Positions 7,406 to 15,078 of a DNA stretch of 43,367 bases are shown here, in pieces. Position 1 is the first letter of the stretch. Every line of letters begins with the position of its first letter. Made by a program: the position numbers and the translations under genes. This stretch comes from [Eubacterium] saphenum (GTDB lineage: Bacteria; Bacillota; Clostridia; Lachnospirales; Anaerotignaceae). Under the pieces are notes generated by a model that worked only from the letters and a program-made list of their open reading frames with translations, was not told the DNA's origin and did no database searches. The DNA lies in assembly GCA_004557645.1 (NCBI GenBank), contig SFGI01000018.1, positions 1-43,367 of the forward strand, in the 5' to 3' direction.

Positions 7406-7774
7406 ATGGTTCAGCAGGAAACCAGATTAAAAGTAGCAGATAACTCCGGGGCGAAAGAACTTCTGTGCATCAGAGTACTGGGCGGCTCCACAAGAAGATA
7501 TGCAGGCGTAGGCGACATCATCGTTGCTGCAGTTAAAGACGCAACACCCGGCGGCGTTGTAAAAAAAGGCGACGTTGTTAAGGCAGTAGTTGTTAGAACA
7601 GTTCATCCCGTAGGCAGACCTGACGGCAGCTACATCAAATTCGACGAAAACGCAGCAGTTATCATCAAAGATGACAAAAATCCCAGAGGTACACGTATCT
7701 TTGGGCCCGTTGCAAGAGAGCTGAGAGAAAAACAGTTCATGAAGATCCTTTCTCTGGCTCCCGAAGTACTGTAA
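7406..7774 (+). CDS. rplN: 50S ribosomal protein L14
   Basis: L14 (122 aa, exactly the usual length) forms intersubunit bridges and contacts L19. MVQQETRLKVADNSGAKELLCIRVLGG at the N terminus and the DENAAVIIKDDKNPRGTRIFGPVARELRE stretch are family signatures. A GAGAGGAGG site is 9 bases upstream of the ATG. Intact, first gene of the classical spc section. Confidence 0.98.
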   Translation: MVQQETRLKVADNSGAKELLCIRVLGGSTRRYAGVGDIIVAAVKDATPGGVVKKGDVVKAVVVRTVHPVGRPDGSYIKFDENAAVIIKDDKNPRGTRIFGPVARELREKQFMKILSLAPEVL

Positions 7775-7789
7775 TAGGAGGTGTGCTAG

Positions 7790-8101
7790 GTGGCTAATTT
7801 GAAACTGAAAACTGGCGACAAAGTAGTAGTAATCGCTGGTAAAGATAAAGGCAAAGAAGGCAAGATCATTGCTGTAGATAAAAAGAACAACCGTGTACTG
7901 GTTGAAGGCGTAAACATGGTTTCCAAACACACAAAACCCAACGCACAGAACCAGCAGGGCGGCATCATCAAGAAAGAAAACTTCATTCATGCTTCCAACG
8001 TAATGTATCTGCACAACGGCAAAGCAACACGTCTGGGCGCAATGATCAAAGATGGCAAAAAAGTAAGAGTAGCTAAGAAAACAGGCGAAGTAATCGACTA
8101 A
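7790..8101 (+). CDS. rplX: 50S ribosomal protein L24
   Basis: L24 (103 aa) is an assembly initiator protein with an N-terminal KOW motif (LKTGDKVVVIAGKDKGKEGKI, residues 5-25). The GTG start is supported by the TAGGAGG site that begins at the rplN stop codon. The middle NMVSKHTKPNAQNQQGGIIKKE segment is typical. This KOW protein is distinct from the small KOW-like product at 13797. Confidence 0.97.
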   Translation: MANLKLKTGDKVVVIAGKDKGKEGKIIAVDKKNNRVLVEGVNMVSKHTKPNAQNQQGGIIKKENFIHASNVMYLHNGKATRLGAMIKDGKKVRVAKKTGEVID

Positions 8102-8128
8102 TAAATACCTGGTGAAAGGAGGCAAACA

Positions 8129-8668
8129 ATGAGCAGATTAAGAGACTTCTATGAAGCACAGATCGTTCCCGAAATGACTAAGAAATTTTCTTATAAAAAT
8201 AAACTGGCTGTTCCCAAGCTGGAAAAGATCATCATCAACATGGGCGTAGGCGAAGCTAGAGAAAACGCTAAAGTCCTGGATGGCGCTGTAAGAGATATGG
8301 GCATCATCGCTGGTCAGAAACCCGTTGTAACAAAGGCTAAAAAATCCATCGCGAACTTCAAACTGCGTGAAGGCATGAACATTGGCTGCAAGGTTACTCT
8401 GAGAGGCGACAGAATGTACGAATTCACAGACAGACTGATCAACATCGCACTGCCTCGTGTACGTGACTTCCGCGGCGTAAAAGCTAATAGCTTTGACGGC
8501 AGAGGTAACTACACAATGGGTATCAAAGAACAGCTGATCTTCCCCGAAATCGAATACGATAAAGTAGACAAAATCAGAGGCATGGACATCGTTTTTGTTA
8601 CAACAGCAAAAACAGATGAAGAAGCAAGAGAACTGCTGAGACTGTTCGGTATGCCATTCGCAAAATAA
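8129..8668 (+). CDS. rplE: 50S ribosomal protein L5
   Basis: L5 (179 aa) binds 5S rRNA and contacts the P-site tRNA. Recognised by the N-terminal YKNKLAVPKLEKIIINMGVGEA, the QKPVVTKAKKSIANFKLREGMNIGCKVTLRG segment and the C-terminal RDFRGVKANSFDGRGNYTMGIKEQ. AAAGGAGG precedes the ATG. Full length for bacteria. Confidence 0.98.
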   Translation: MSRLRDFYEAQIVPEMTKKFSYKNKLAVPKLEKIIINMGVGEARENAKVLDGAVRDMGIIAGQKPVVTKAKKSIANFKLREGMNIGCKVTLRGDRMYEFTDRLINIALPRVRDFRGVKANSFDGRGNYTMGIKEQLIFPEIEYDKVDKIRGMDIVFVTTAKTDEEARELLRLFGMPFAK

Positions 8669-8681
8669 GGGAGGGACAAAA

Positions 8682-8867
8682 ATGGCTAAAAAATCTATGA
8701 AAGTAAAGCAGCAGAGAGCACCCAAGTTCTCTACAAGAGCTTACACACGTTGCAGAGTTTGCGGCAGACCCCACTCTGTACTGAGAAAATATGGAATTTG
8801 CCGTATTTGCTTCCGTGAACTGGCATACAAAGGTCAGATTCCCGGCGTAAAGAAAGCAAGCTGGTAA
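8682..8867 (+). CDS. rpsZ: 30S ribosomal protein S14, zinc-binding (type Z)
   Basis: This short 61-residue S14 carries two CxxC pairs (C24, C27 and C40, C43) that bind one zinc, as in the C-plus form of most Firmicutes. The longer zinc-free paralogue replaces this form under zinc starvation in some species. AKKSMKVKQQRAPKFSTRAYTRC is a typical start. A GGGAGG site lies just after the rplE stop. Confidence 0.97.
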   Translation: MAKKSMKVKQQRAPKFSTRAYTRCRVCGRPHSVLRKYGICRICFRELAYKGQIPGVKKASW

Positions 8868-8886
8868 TTGAAAGGAGGAATTCACA

Positions 8887-9288
8887 ATGTCTATGAGCGA
8901 CCCTATCGCAGATATGCTGACAAGAATCAGAAACGCTAATATTGCAAAACATGATACAGTAGATGTTCCTTCTTCCAAAATGAAGAAAGCAATCGCTGAC
9001 ATCCTGGTAGCAGAAGGTTACGTAAAAGGTTACGAAGTAATCGAAGACGGTATCAAATCCACGCTGCGTATCAGCCTGAAATATGGTGAAGATAAAAACG
9101 TAAAAGTAATCACAGGCCTGAAGAGAATTTCCAAACCCGGCCTGAGAGTATTCGCTGGCAAAGACGAACTGCCTAAAGTTCTGGGCGGTCTGGGCACAGC
9201 AATCATTTCCACAGACAAAGGCCTGATGACAGACAAAGCTGCAAGAAAAGCTGGTCTGGGCGGCGAAGTAATCGCTTTCATCTGGTAA
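8887..9288 (+). CDS. rpsH: 30S ribosomal protein S8
   Basis: S8 (133 aa) binds helix 21 of 16S rRNA. In E. coli S8 also represses the spc operon. The N terminus SDPIADMLTRIRNAN and the C-terminal KGLMTDKAARKAGLGGEVIAFIW are diagnostic. AAAGGAGG lies 9 bases before ATG 8887; the second ATG two codons later (8893) is also possible but farther from the site. Confidence 0.97.
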   Translation: MSMSDPIADMLTRIRNANIAKHDTVDVPSSKMKKAIADILVAEGYVKGYEVIEDGIKSTLRISLKYGEDKNVKVITGLKRISKPGLRVFAGKDELPKVLGGLGTAIISTDKGLMTDKAARKAGLGGEVIAFIW

Positions 9289-9319
9289 GATAAAGACAGA
9301 ATATTAGGAGGTGCAGACC

Positions 9320-9862
9320 ATGTCCAGAATCGGTAAATTGCCCGTAGTGGTACCCGCTGGCGTTGAAGTGAAGATTGGCGAAGGCAATCTGCTGACAGTA
9401 AAAGGCCCCAAAGGTACACTGGAAAGAAAATTATCCGCAGACATGAACATCGCAATGGAAGATGGCCAGATCGTAGTTACAAGACCCAGCGATCTGAAAA
9501 AACATAGAGCATTACACGGCCTGACAAGAACACTGATCCACAACATGATCGTTGGTGTGACTCAGGGCTATGAAAAAGTACTGGAAATCAACGGTGTTGG
9601 TTACAGAGCAGCTAAATCCGGTAAAAAACTGACACTGACACTGGGTTACTCTCATCCCGTAGAAATGGAAGATCCCGAAGGTATCGAATCCATCGTTGAA
9701 GGTACAAACAAAATCATTGTTAAGGGTATTGACAAAGAAAAAGTAGGTCAGTTCGCAGCCGAAATCAGAACAAAAAGACCTCCCGAACCCTATAAAGGCA
9801 AAGGTATTAAATACTCTGACGAACATATCAGACGTAAAGTTGGTAAGACCGGTAAGAAATAA
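9320..9862 (+). CDS. rplF: 50S ribosomal protein L6
   Basis: L6 (180 aa) has two similar domains and sits by the sarcin-ricin loop. It begins SRIGKLPVVVPAGVEV and contains LTRTLIHNMIVGVTQGYEKVLEINGVGYR and the C-terminal RPPEPYKGKGIKYSDE. The ATG at 9320 is correct for the family; the GTG at 9311 in the same frame lies within the AGGAGGTG ribosome binding site. Confidence 0.98.
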   Translation: MSRIGKLPVVVPAGVEVKIGEGNLLTVKGPKGTLERKLSADMNIAMEDGQIVVTRPSDLKKHRALHGLTRTLIHNMIVGVTQGYEKVLEINGVGYRAAKSGKKLTLTLGYSHPVEMEDPEGIESIVEGTNKIIVKGIDKEKVGQFAAEIRTKRPPEPYKGKGIKYSDEHIRRKVGKTGKK

Positions 9863-9933
9863 TCTGCGGACGGCAGCATGATCTATTTATATCGGAAAGT
9901 GACTAATTTTTGAAGAAACGGAGTGAAAATACT

Positions 9934-10302
9934 ATGATCAATAAGCCCTCTCGTGCAGCGGCTCGTGTGAAAAGACACTACAGAATCCGCAACCATGTAA
10001 AAGGCACAGCTGCTAGACCTAGACTGGCAGTGTTCAGATCCAATAAACACATGTATGCACAGATCATCGATGACGTTGCTCAGCATACACTGGTTGCAGC
10101 ATCCACAATGGAAGCTGAAATCGCAAGCAAAGTAGAATACACAAACACAGTTGCAGCTGCAGCTGCAGTAGGTGAAGCTGTTGCGAAAAAAGCAATCGAA
10201 AAAGGCATCACAGAAGTTGTATTCGACAGAGGCGGTTTTGTATACCAGGGTAAAATTCAGGCACTGGCAGAAGCAGCTAGAGAAGCTGGCCTGAAATTCT
10301 AA
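9934..10302 (+). CDS. rplR: 50S ribosomal protein L18
   Basis: L18 (122 aa) joins 5S rRNA to the 50S. It carries the basic N terminus with RVKRHYRIRNHVKGTAARPRLAVFRSNKHMYAQIID and the C-terminal VVFDRGGFVYQGKIQALAEAAREAGL. The ATG at 9934 gives the family-like start and has an ACGGAGTG site upstream; an upstream in-frame TTG at 9910 has no good site. The 71-base gap after rplF shows no strong structure. Confidence 0.97.
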   Translation: MINKPSRAAARVKRHYRIRNHVKGTAARPRLAVFRSNKHMYAQIIDDVAQHTLVAASTMEAEIASKVEYTNTVAAAAAVGEAVAKKAIEKGITEVVFDRGGFVYQGKIQALAEAAREAGLKF

Positions 10303-10320
10303 GGCAAGGAGGAAAGTAAG

Positions 10321-10824
10321 TTGAAAAGAATCGATCCAAGCACTTTAGATCTGAAAGATAAAGTAGTAACCATCAACCGTGTATCCAAAACGGTTAAAGG
10401 TGGTCGTACAATGAGATTCTCTGCTTTGGTTGTTGTTGGCGACGGCAACGGCCATGTAGGCTGCGGCATGGGTAAAGCAGCTGAAATTCCCGATGCGATC
10501 CGCAAAGGTAAAGAAGCAGCGATGAAAAATATCATCAAAGTAGAAATGAACGATGTAGACAGCATCTACCACGGCGTTACAGGTGAATACGGCAGTGCAA
10601 GCGTACTGCTGATGCCCGCTCCCGAAGGTACTGGTATCATCGCTGGTGGTCCCGCTCGTGCGGTTCTGGAACTGGCTGGTATCCGTAACATCAGAACAAA
10701 ATCCCTGGGCTCCAACAACAAACGTAACGTTGTAAGCGCAACAATCGAAGGTCTGTCCAGAGCGACAACACCCGAAGCTGTTGCAAAACTGCGTGGCATT
10801 TCTGTTGAAGAACTCTTAGGTTAA
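10321..10824 (+). CDS. rpsE: 30S ribosomal protein S5
   Basis: S5 (167 aa) is a fidelity protein near the mRNA entry site. The double-stranded RNA-binding domain VVTINRVSKTVKGGRTMRFSALVVVGD is followed by GHVGCGMGKAAEIPDAIRKG and a C-terminal segment with LLMPAPEGTGIIAGGPARAVLELAGI. The TTG start at 10321 is supported by AAGGAGG 10 bases upstream and by the family N terminus; the first ATG would remove about 30 conserved residues. Confidence 0.97.
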   Translation: MKRIDPSTLDLKDKVVTINRVSKTVKGGRTMRFSALVVVGDGNGHVGCGMGKAAEIPDAIRKGKEAAMKNIIKVEMNDVDSIYHGVTGEYGSASVLLMPAPEGTGIIAGGPARAVLELAGIRNIRTKSLGSNNKRNVVSATIEGLSRATTPEAVAKLRGISVEELLG

Positions 10825-10838
10825 GGAGGAACAGACAG

Positions 10839-11018
10839 ATGGCTGAAATTAAAATCACATTGGTGAAATCCACAATCGGTGCAATTCCCAAACATAAAAA
10901 AACAGTTCAGGCTCTGGGTCTGAATAAAACAAATAGCAGTGTAATTCAGCAGGACAATGCGGCTATCAGAGGTATGATCCAGCAGGTTAGCCACCTTGTT
11001 AAAGTTGAAGAAGTTTGA
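10839..11018 (+). CDS. rpmD: 50S ribosomal protein L30
   Basis: A 59-codon gene sits between rpsE and rplO, exactly where L30 belongs. The product starts AEIKITLVKSTIGAIPKHKKT and continues with VQALGLNKTNSSVIQQDN, the L30 ferredoxin-like fold signature. An AAGGAGG site at 10823-10829 overlaps the rpsE stop. Intact and full length. Confidence 0.95.
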   Translation: MAEIKITLVKSTIGAIPKHKKTVQALGLNKTNSSVIQQDNAAIRGMIQQVSHLVKVEEV

Positions 11019-11035
11019 TTTTAGGAGGTGCCCAA

Positions 11036-11476
11036 ATGAACTTATGCGAATTGAGACCCGCTGAAGGTTCCAGAGAAAAGAACTGGAGACGCGGCAGAGG
11101 TCATGCAACAGGCAACGGCAAAACAGCTGGCAGAGGCCATAAAGGTGCAGGTCAGCGTTCCGGGACAAGCGGCAAATGCGGTTTCGAAGGTGGCCAGATG
11201 CCTCTGTACAGAAGACTTCCTAAGAGAGGCTTCACATGCAGAAACAGCAAAGAAATCGTTGCAATCAACGTTTCTATGCTGAACGTATTCGAAAATGATA
11301 CAGTAGTAGATATCGATGCTTTGAGAAACGTTGGTCTGATCAGCAATCCTAGAGATGGCGTGAAGATCCTTGGCGAAGGCGATCTGGAAAGAAAGCTGAC
11401 AGTTAAGGTAAACTACTTCAGCAAAACAGCTCAGGAAAAAATTGAAGCTGCCGGCGGCAAAGCAGAGGTGATTTAA
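11036..11476 (+). CDS. rplO: 50S ribosomal protein L15
   Basis: L15 (146 aa) is a late 50S assembly protein. The Gly/Arg-rich N-terminal extension (NWRRGRGHATGNGKTAGRG, then GHKGAGQRSG) and the segment FEGGQMPLYRRLPKRGF are diagnostic. ATG 11036 has a TTAGGAGGTG site; an in-frame alternative at 11015 overlaps the rpmD stop and adds 7 unconserved residues. secY begins immediately after its TAA. Confidence 0.97.
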   Translation: MNLCELRPAEGSREKNWRRGRGHATGNGKTAGRGHKGAGQRSGTSGKCGFEGGQMPLYRRLPKRGFTCRNSKEIVAINVSMLNVFENDTVVDIDALRNVGLISNPRDGVKILGEGDLERKLTVKVNYFSKTAQEKIEAAGGKAEVI

Positions 11477-12745
11477 TTGCTTAAGATTTTCGTTAACTCT
11501 TGGAAAACGAAAGAGATCCGAAACAAGATTCTGTACACACTGATGATCTTCGCGATCGTTAGACTGGGTACACAGATCGCCCTGCCCGGTATCGATACAG
11601 CAGGCGTAGTAGCAGCAAGAGAAAACGCAGCCATGGCGGGTACACTTTACAGTGTAATCGCCGGTGGTGCGAACTCCAGCTGGTCTATCTTTGCAATGGG
11701 TATCGGTCCCTATATCAACGCTTCTATCATCATGCAGCTTTTGACAATTGCGATCCCCAAATTCGAGCAGCTTTCCAAGGAAGGCCCCGATGGTCGTAAG
11801 CAGCTGCAGTCTTACAGCAGATATTTGACAGTAATCCTGGCGTTGATCCAGGGTATCGGTCTGACTTACACATATCAGAATATGTATCTGGTGCATAGCC
11901 CTCTGGTTTATATTGCATCTGTATTTGCTCTGGTATGCGGCTCCACATTTGTAATGTGGTTGGCAGAACAGATCACTGCAAAAGGGATCGGGAATGGTTC
12001 TTCCATGATCATCTTCATCAATATCGTTTCCAACCTGCCCATGGGTGCAGCAAGTCTGTACTACATGATCGTAGGCAGCGGTGCGATTGGTGCAGCAAAA
12101 GTAGCAGCAATCCTGATCATCCTGATCATCGTTCTGGCATTCATCGTTTGTGTAAACAGCGGTGAAAGAAGACTGCCTGTACAGTACTCCTCCAAAATGG
12201 TAGGCAGAAAACAGGCAAGCGGCAGAAGTACAACAATGCCTATCAAGGTAAATACTTCCGGCGTTATCTCTATCATCTTTGCGATCTCCTTGCTGCAGTT
12301 CCCTCAGCAGATCGGTATGTTTATCCCTAACAAGGGTGCAACATTTACAAAGGTGACAGATGTTCTGAACATGACACACCCTGTTGGTGCGATCATCTAT
12401 GTACTGTTGATCTTCTTCTTCACATATTTCTATACATCCATCGTAATCAATCCCAACGAAATTGCGATGAACATGAAGAAGAACGGTGGCTTCATCCCCG
12501 GTATCAGACCCGGTCAGCCTACAAGCGCTTACATTACAAGAGTCGTAAACAGAATCACACTGGTGGGTGCGATCTGCTATGCGATCCTGGCTATGGTTCC
12601 TGTAGTTCTGCAGTGGATCTTCAAAGTAAACGTTGGCTTTGGTGGTACAACACTGATCATCGTTGTTGGTGTTTGTCTGGATATCGTGAAAGCACTGGAA
12701 AGCCAGCTGCTGATGCGCCACTACAAAGGTTTTTTAAATGACTGA
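11477..12745 (+). CDS. secY: Preprotein translocase channel subunit SecY
   Basis: SecY forms the membrane pore of the Sec translocon with SecE and SecG and accepts nascent chains and SecA substrates. The 422-residue protein has about ten hydrophobic helices. Early hallmarks are RNKILYTLMIFAIVRLGTQI and the plug-region GGANSSWSIFAMGIGPYINASIIMQLL. The cytosolic loop near residues 230-250 carries GERRLPVQYSSKMVG. The TTG start one base after the rplO TAA has GAGGTG about 8 bases upstream. Slightly shorter than E. coli SecY, as in other Firmicutes. Confidence 0.97.
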   Translation: MLKIFVNSWKTKEIRNKILYTLMIFAIVRLGTQIALPGIDTAGVVAARENAAMAGTLYSVIAGGANSSWSIFAMGIGPYINASIIMQLLTIAIPKFEQLSKEGPDGRKQLQSYSRYLTVILALIQGIGLTYTYQNMYLVHSPLVYIASVFALVCGSTFVMWLAEQITAKGIGNGSSMIIFINIVSNLPMGAASLYYMIVGSGAIGAAKVAAILIILIIVLAFIVCVNSGERRLPVQYSSKMVGRKQASGRSTTMPIKVNTSGVISIIFAISLLQFPQQIGMFIPNKGATFTKVTDVLNMTHPVGAIIYVLLIFFFTYFYTSIVINPNEIAMNMKKNGGFIPGIRPGQPTSAYITRVVNRITLVGAICYAILAMVPVVLQWIFKVNVGFGGTTLIIVVGVCLDIVKALESQLLMRHYKGFLND

Positions 12746-12754
12746 TAACAATCG

Positions 12755-12796
12755 CTTGGGAAATGCTGTACAGCATTTCCCGAGGGGTTGTTTTAG
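12755..12796 (+). terminator. Hairpin after secY, partial terminator or attenuator
   Basis: A 14-bp stem (12755-12768 with 12771-12784, one G-T pair, minimal TA loop) is followed by GGGGTTGTTTT. The T-run is interrupted and adk follows, so partial termination is plausible. Confidence 0.6.
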
Positions 12797-12857
12797 TTGT
12801 ATATGGGGAGATTTATAAAAAAAGAGAAGGCCATCTATTAAGAAAAGAGGTAATCGC

Positions 12858-13487
12858 ATGAAATTAGTACTGATTGGTGCTCCCGCAGCCGGCAAAGGCA
12901 CACAGGCTGCAAGACTGGTAGAACATTACGGCATTGCTCACATTTCCACAGGCGATATGCTGAGAGAAGAAGTTGCAAAAGGCACAGAACTGGGCAACCA
13001 GGCAAAAAGCATCATGGCAGCAGGCGGTCTGGTTTCTGATGAACTGATCATTGCCATCGTACAGGAAAGAATCAAAAAAGACGATTGCGCGAAAGGTTTC
13101 ATCCTGGATGGTTTCCCCCGCACAGTTGTTCAGGCTGAAAAGCTGGAAGAAATGGTAAAACTGGATCACGTTGTATACATCAGTGCTCCTGACGAAGTGA
13201 TGCTGGCAAGACTGACAGCAAGAGAAAGCTGCCCTAAATGCGGTGCTACATACAACAAACTGTTCCTGCCCGCAAAGGTTGCTGGTATCTGCGATAAGTG
13301 CGGCGAAAAGCTGACACAGCGTAAAGATGACACTGTAGAAGCTGGTAAGGCAAGAATTCAGACTTTCCACGAACAGAGTGAACCTCTGGTAGACTTCTAC
13401 ACAAAGAAGGGCATCCTGTTTGAAGTAGATGGTACACAGGCGATCGATGAGATCACAAAAGCGATCATCGCTGGTCTGGATAAATAA
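12858..13487 (+). CDS. adk: Adenylate kinase
   Basis: Adk (209 aa) interconverts ATP + AMP and 2 ADP in the cytoplasm. The P-loop GAPAAGKGT is at residues 7-15, the AMP-site segment HISTGDMLREEV at 28-39, and DGFPRT at 84-89. The long-form LID domain has a four-cysteine zinc site (C125, C128, C145, C148), common in Gram-positive Adk. An AGAGG site is upstream. It follows secY as in most Firmicutes, but map, often next, is absent. Confidence 0.98.
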   Translation: MKLVLIGAPAAGKGTQAARLVEHYGIAHISTGDMLREEVAKGTELGNQAKSIMAAGGLVSDELIIAIVQERIKKDDCAKGFILDGFPRTVVQAEKLEEMVKLDHVVYISAPDEVMLARLTARESCPKCGATYNKLFLPAKVAGICDKCGEKLTQRKDDTVEAGKARIQTFHEQSEPLVDFYTKKGILFEVDGTQAIDEITKAIIAGLDK

Positions 13488-13531
13488 GAAATGAAAAATG
13501 GCAGACGAGAAAATCGTTTGCTTGGGGAGGT

Positions 13532-13569
13532 GATCGGCAGAGACGGCAACGTCTCTGCCGATCTGTTTT
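13532..13569 (+). terminator. Strong hairpin with GCAA tetraloop after adk
   Basis: Bases 13532-13545 pair perfectly with 13550-13563 (14 bp), closed by a GCAA loop and followed by TGTTTTC. It probably terminates or strongly attenuates transcription downstream of adk. Confidence 0.75.
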
Positions 13570-13796
13570 CATCGAGAATCGGTTACTATATATATAGTAA
13601 CCTTTAATATGGAGTATCGCAAAGAAAACAAATATTGTATACTTGATAGGCTTATGAAAATAAAGTGTGTACCTATGCGGTAAGGATGACGAAAGTCACC
13701 TTGGGGAAGCGATATTTTCCAAGCAAAACACCGTTCTGATCACGGACGGAGAACCGGAAATTCTTACGTTTAACGAAGGAAAATGAGGTGATATCG
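13570..13796 (+). promoter_or_regulatory. Structured spacer before the KOW-protein gene
   Basis: This gap contains a 22-bp perfect palindrome at 13581-13602 (GGTTACTATAT and its complement). A cluster of potential RNA stems follows. AAGG/CCTT with a bulge continues into TGAC-GAAA-GTCA near 13681-13702. An 8-bp stem TTGGGGAA/TTTTCCAA flanks a GCGATA loop near 13702-13723. CCGT...ACGG lies near 13730-13745. A promoter is possible (TTGTAT near 13635) but its -10 is poor. The compact folds with GNRA loops suggest a leader RNA; I could not match it to a known riboswitch. Confidence 0.5.
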
Positions 13797-14054
13797 TTGG
13801 AATATCAGATCGGCCAAGTGGTTTATTCCAAAAGTGGTCACGATAAAGGCGATGTGCAGATGATTACAGCTGTGGAGGGTGAATACCTTTTCCTGGTGGA
13901 CGGCAAACGTCGGAAACTGGAAAAGCCGAAGCGGAAAAAGAAGATGCACGTGCAGCCGACTACTTATATAGTAGAAAGCGTGGCAGAAAAGCTGCAGCAG
14001 GGAAGCAGTGTCCTTGATGCGGAGATCAAGAAGGCATTGAAAAAGTATCAATAA
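13797..14054 (+). CDS. Small KOW-like RNA-binding protein
   Basis: The 85-residue product starts with a KOW-like segment (EYQIGQVVYSKSGHDKGDVQMIT), followed by a strand-rich part (EGEYLFLVDGKRRKLEKP) and a very basic KRKKKMHV stretch. This is the pattern of the small L14e/L6e/L27e-like proteins found beside infA in Clostridia. A ribosome-associated or RNA-binding role is inferred, not shown. TTG at 13797 is chosen because GAGGTG lies 6 bases upstream; a GTG at 13788 would start inside that site. It is co-directional with infA and rpmJ. Confidence 0.82.
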   Translation: MEYQIGQVVYSKSGHDKGDVQMITAVEGEYLFLVDGKRRKLEKPKRKKKMHVQPTTYIVESVAEKLQQGSSVLDAEIKKALKKYQ

Positions 14055-14091
14055 GATACGGGATGTTTCATGTTTAAGGAGGTTTACGGTC

Positions 14092-14310
14092 TTGTCTAAA
14101 GATGACGTAATCGAAGTAGAAGGAACCGTACTGGAAAAATTACCCAACGCTATGTTTCAGGTGGAACTGGAAAACGGCCACCAGATCCTGGCGCACATTT
14201 CCGGCAAACTGCGTATGAACTTCATCCGCATCCTGCCCGGTGACAAAGTGTTAATTGAAATGTCTCCTTATGACCTGACAAAAGGTCGCATCATTTGGAG
14301 AGCAAAATAA
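14092..14310 (+). CDS. infA: Translation initiation factor IF-1
   Basis: IF-1 (72 aa) is a single OB-fold protein that occupies the 30S A site during initiation. SKDDVIEVEGTVLEKLPNAMF, VELENGHQILAHISGKLRM and the C-terminal PYDLTKGRIIWRAK are strict family matches. The TTG start has TAAGGAGG 9 bases upstream. It is followed after 16 bases by rpmJ, the usual order. Confidence 0.98.
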   Translation: MSKDDVIEVEGTVLEKLPNAMFQVELENGHQILAHISGKLRMNFIRILPGDKVLIEMSPYDLTKGRIIWRAK

Positions 14311-14326
14311 GGAAGGAGCGATCACA

Positions 14327-14440
14327 ATGAAAATCAGACCCTCTGTAAAACCCATGTGTGAAAAATGCAGAATCATCAAGAGAAAAGGTCGTGTAATGGT
14401 TATTTGTGAAAATCCCAAACATAAACAGAAACAGGGCTGA
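14327..14440 (+). CDS. rpmJ: 50S ribosomal protein L36
   Basis: A 37-residue gene follows infA. The sequence KIRPSVKPMCEKCRIIKRK is unmistakable L36. The zinc ligands C11, C14, C27 and H32 are all present, so this is the zinc-binding C-plus form. A GGAAGGAG site is upstream of the ATG. Confidence 0.97.
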   Translation: MKIRPSVKPMCEKCRIIKRKGRVMVICENPKHKQKQG

Positions 14441-14680
14441 TAATTTATTATGGGCTTGAGGGGCGATACCCCAAAGAGCCGGAACTGATAAATCCGTCAA
14501 CTATACTGGGAGGAGCATACAGTTAATGGCAAAGGCGGCGCATTTTTGTGAGCGCGTAAGCAACATGACTGACGGTCTATCTCCTTTGTTCGTAATGCCC
14601 AACGAGTATCGCACTGTGTTTATGTGAAAAACATTTTTATTTGAATCGTATTGTGAAAATTACAGGAGGTGCAAGAATAT
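14441..14680 (+). promoter_or_regulatory. Structured leader before rpsM
   Basis: The 240-nt gap before the alpha section is long. GGCTT...AGAGCC encloses a GGGG-CGATA-CCCC hairpin near 14453-14480. AACTG near 14483 can pair with CAGTT at 14520-14524. In E. coli this position holds the S4-binding alpha operon leader, and here the same product genes (rpsM-rpsK-rpsD) follow, so S4 autoregulation is a reasonable inference. A 33-codon ORF (14526-14627) with GGGAGGAG about 10 bases upstream also lies here and could be an upstream peptide or chance. Confidence 0.5.
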
Positions 14681-15049
14681 ATGGCACGTATTGCTGGTGT
14701 AGACTTACCTAGAGAAAAACGCGTAGAAATCGGCCTGACATATGTTTACGGCATTGGCCACTCCAGTGCTGTTCGTATTCTGAATGAAGCAGGTGTAAAC
14801 CTGGATACAAGAGTGAGAGATCTGACAGATGAAGAAGTTTCCAGAATCCGTGACGTCATCGACAGAACTCAGACTGTAGAAGGTGACCTGAGAAGAGAAG
14901 TTGCTCTGAACATCAAACGCCTGATCGAAATCGGTTGCTACAGAGGCATCCGTCATAGAAAAGGTCTGCCCGTTAGAGGTCAGAAAACAAAAACAAACGC
15001 AAGAACAAGAAAAGGTCCTAGAAAGACTGTTGCGAACAAGAAGAAATAA
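14681..15049 (+). CDS. rpsM: 30S ribosomal protein S13
   Basis: S13 (122 aa) forms bridges between the 30S head and the 50S and contacts the P-site tRNA. ARIAGVDLPREKRVEIGLTYVYGIG at the N terminus, the helical middle and the basic HRKGLPVRGQKTKTNARTRKGPRK tail are diagnostic. ATG 14681 gives the canonical MARIAG start behind CAGGAGGTG; an in-frame alternative at 14669 starts inside the site. Confidence 0.98.
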   Translation: MARIAGVDLPREKRVEIGLTYVYGIGHSSAVRILNEAGVNLDTRVRDLTDEEVSRIRDVIDRTQTVEGDLRREVALNIKRLIEIGCYRGIRHRKGLPVRGQKTKTNARTRKGPRKTVANKKK

Positions 15050-15078
15050 TTGATATTTCGTAAGGAGGTTTGAGGCAA

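Noticed and set aside
11042..12721. 559-residue minus-strand frame opposite rplO and secY
   Set aside because: Fully antisense to two certain genes, with abnormal Cys, Asp and His content and no ribosome site.
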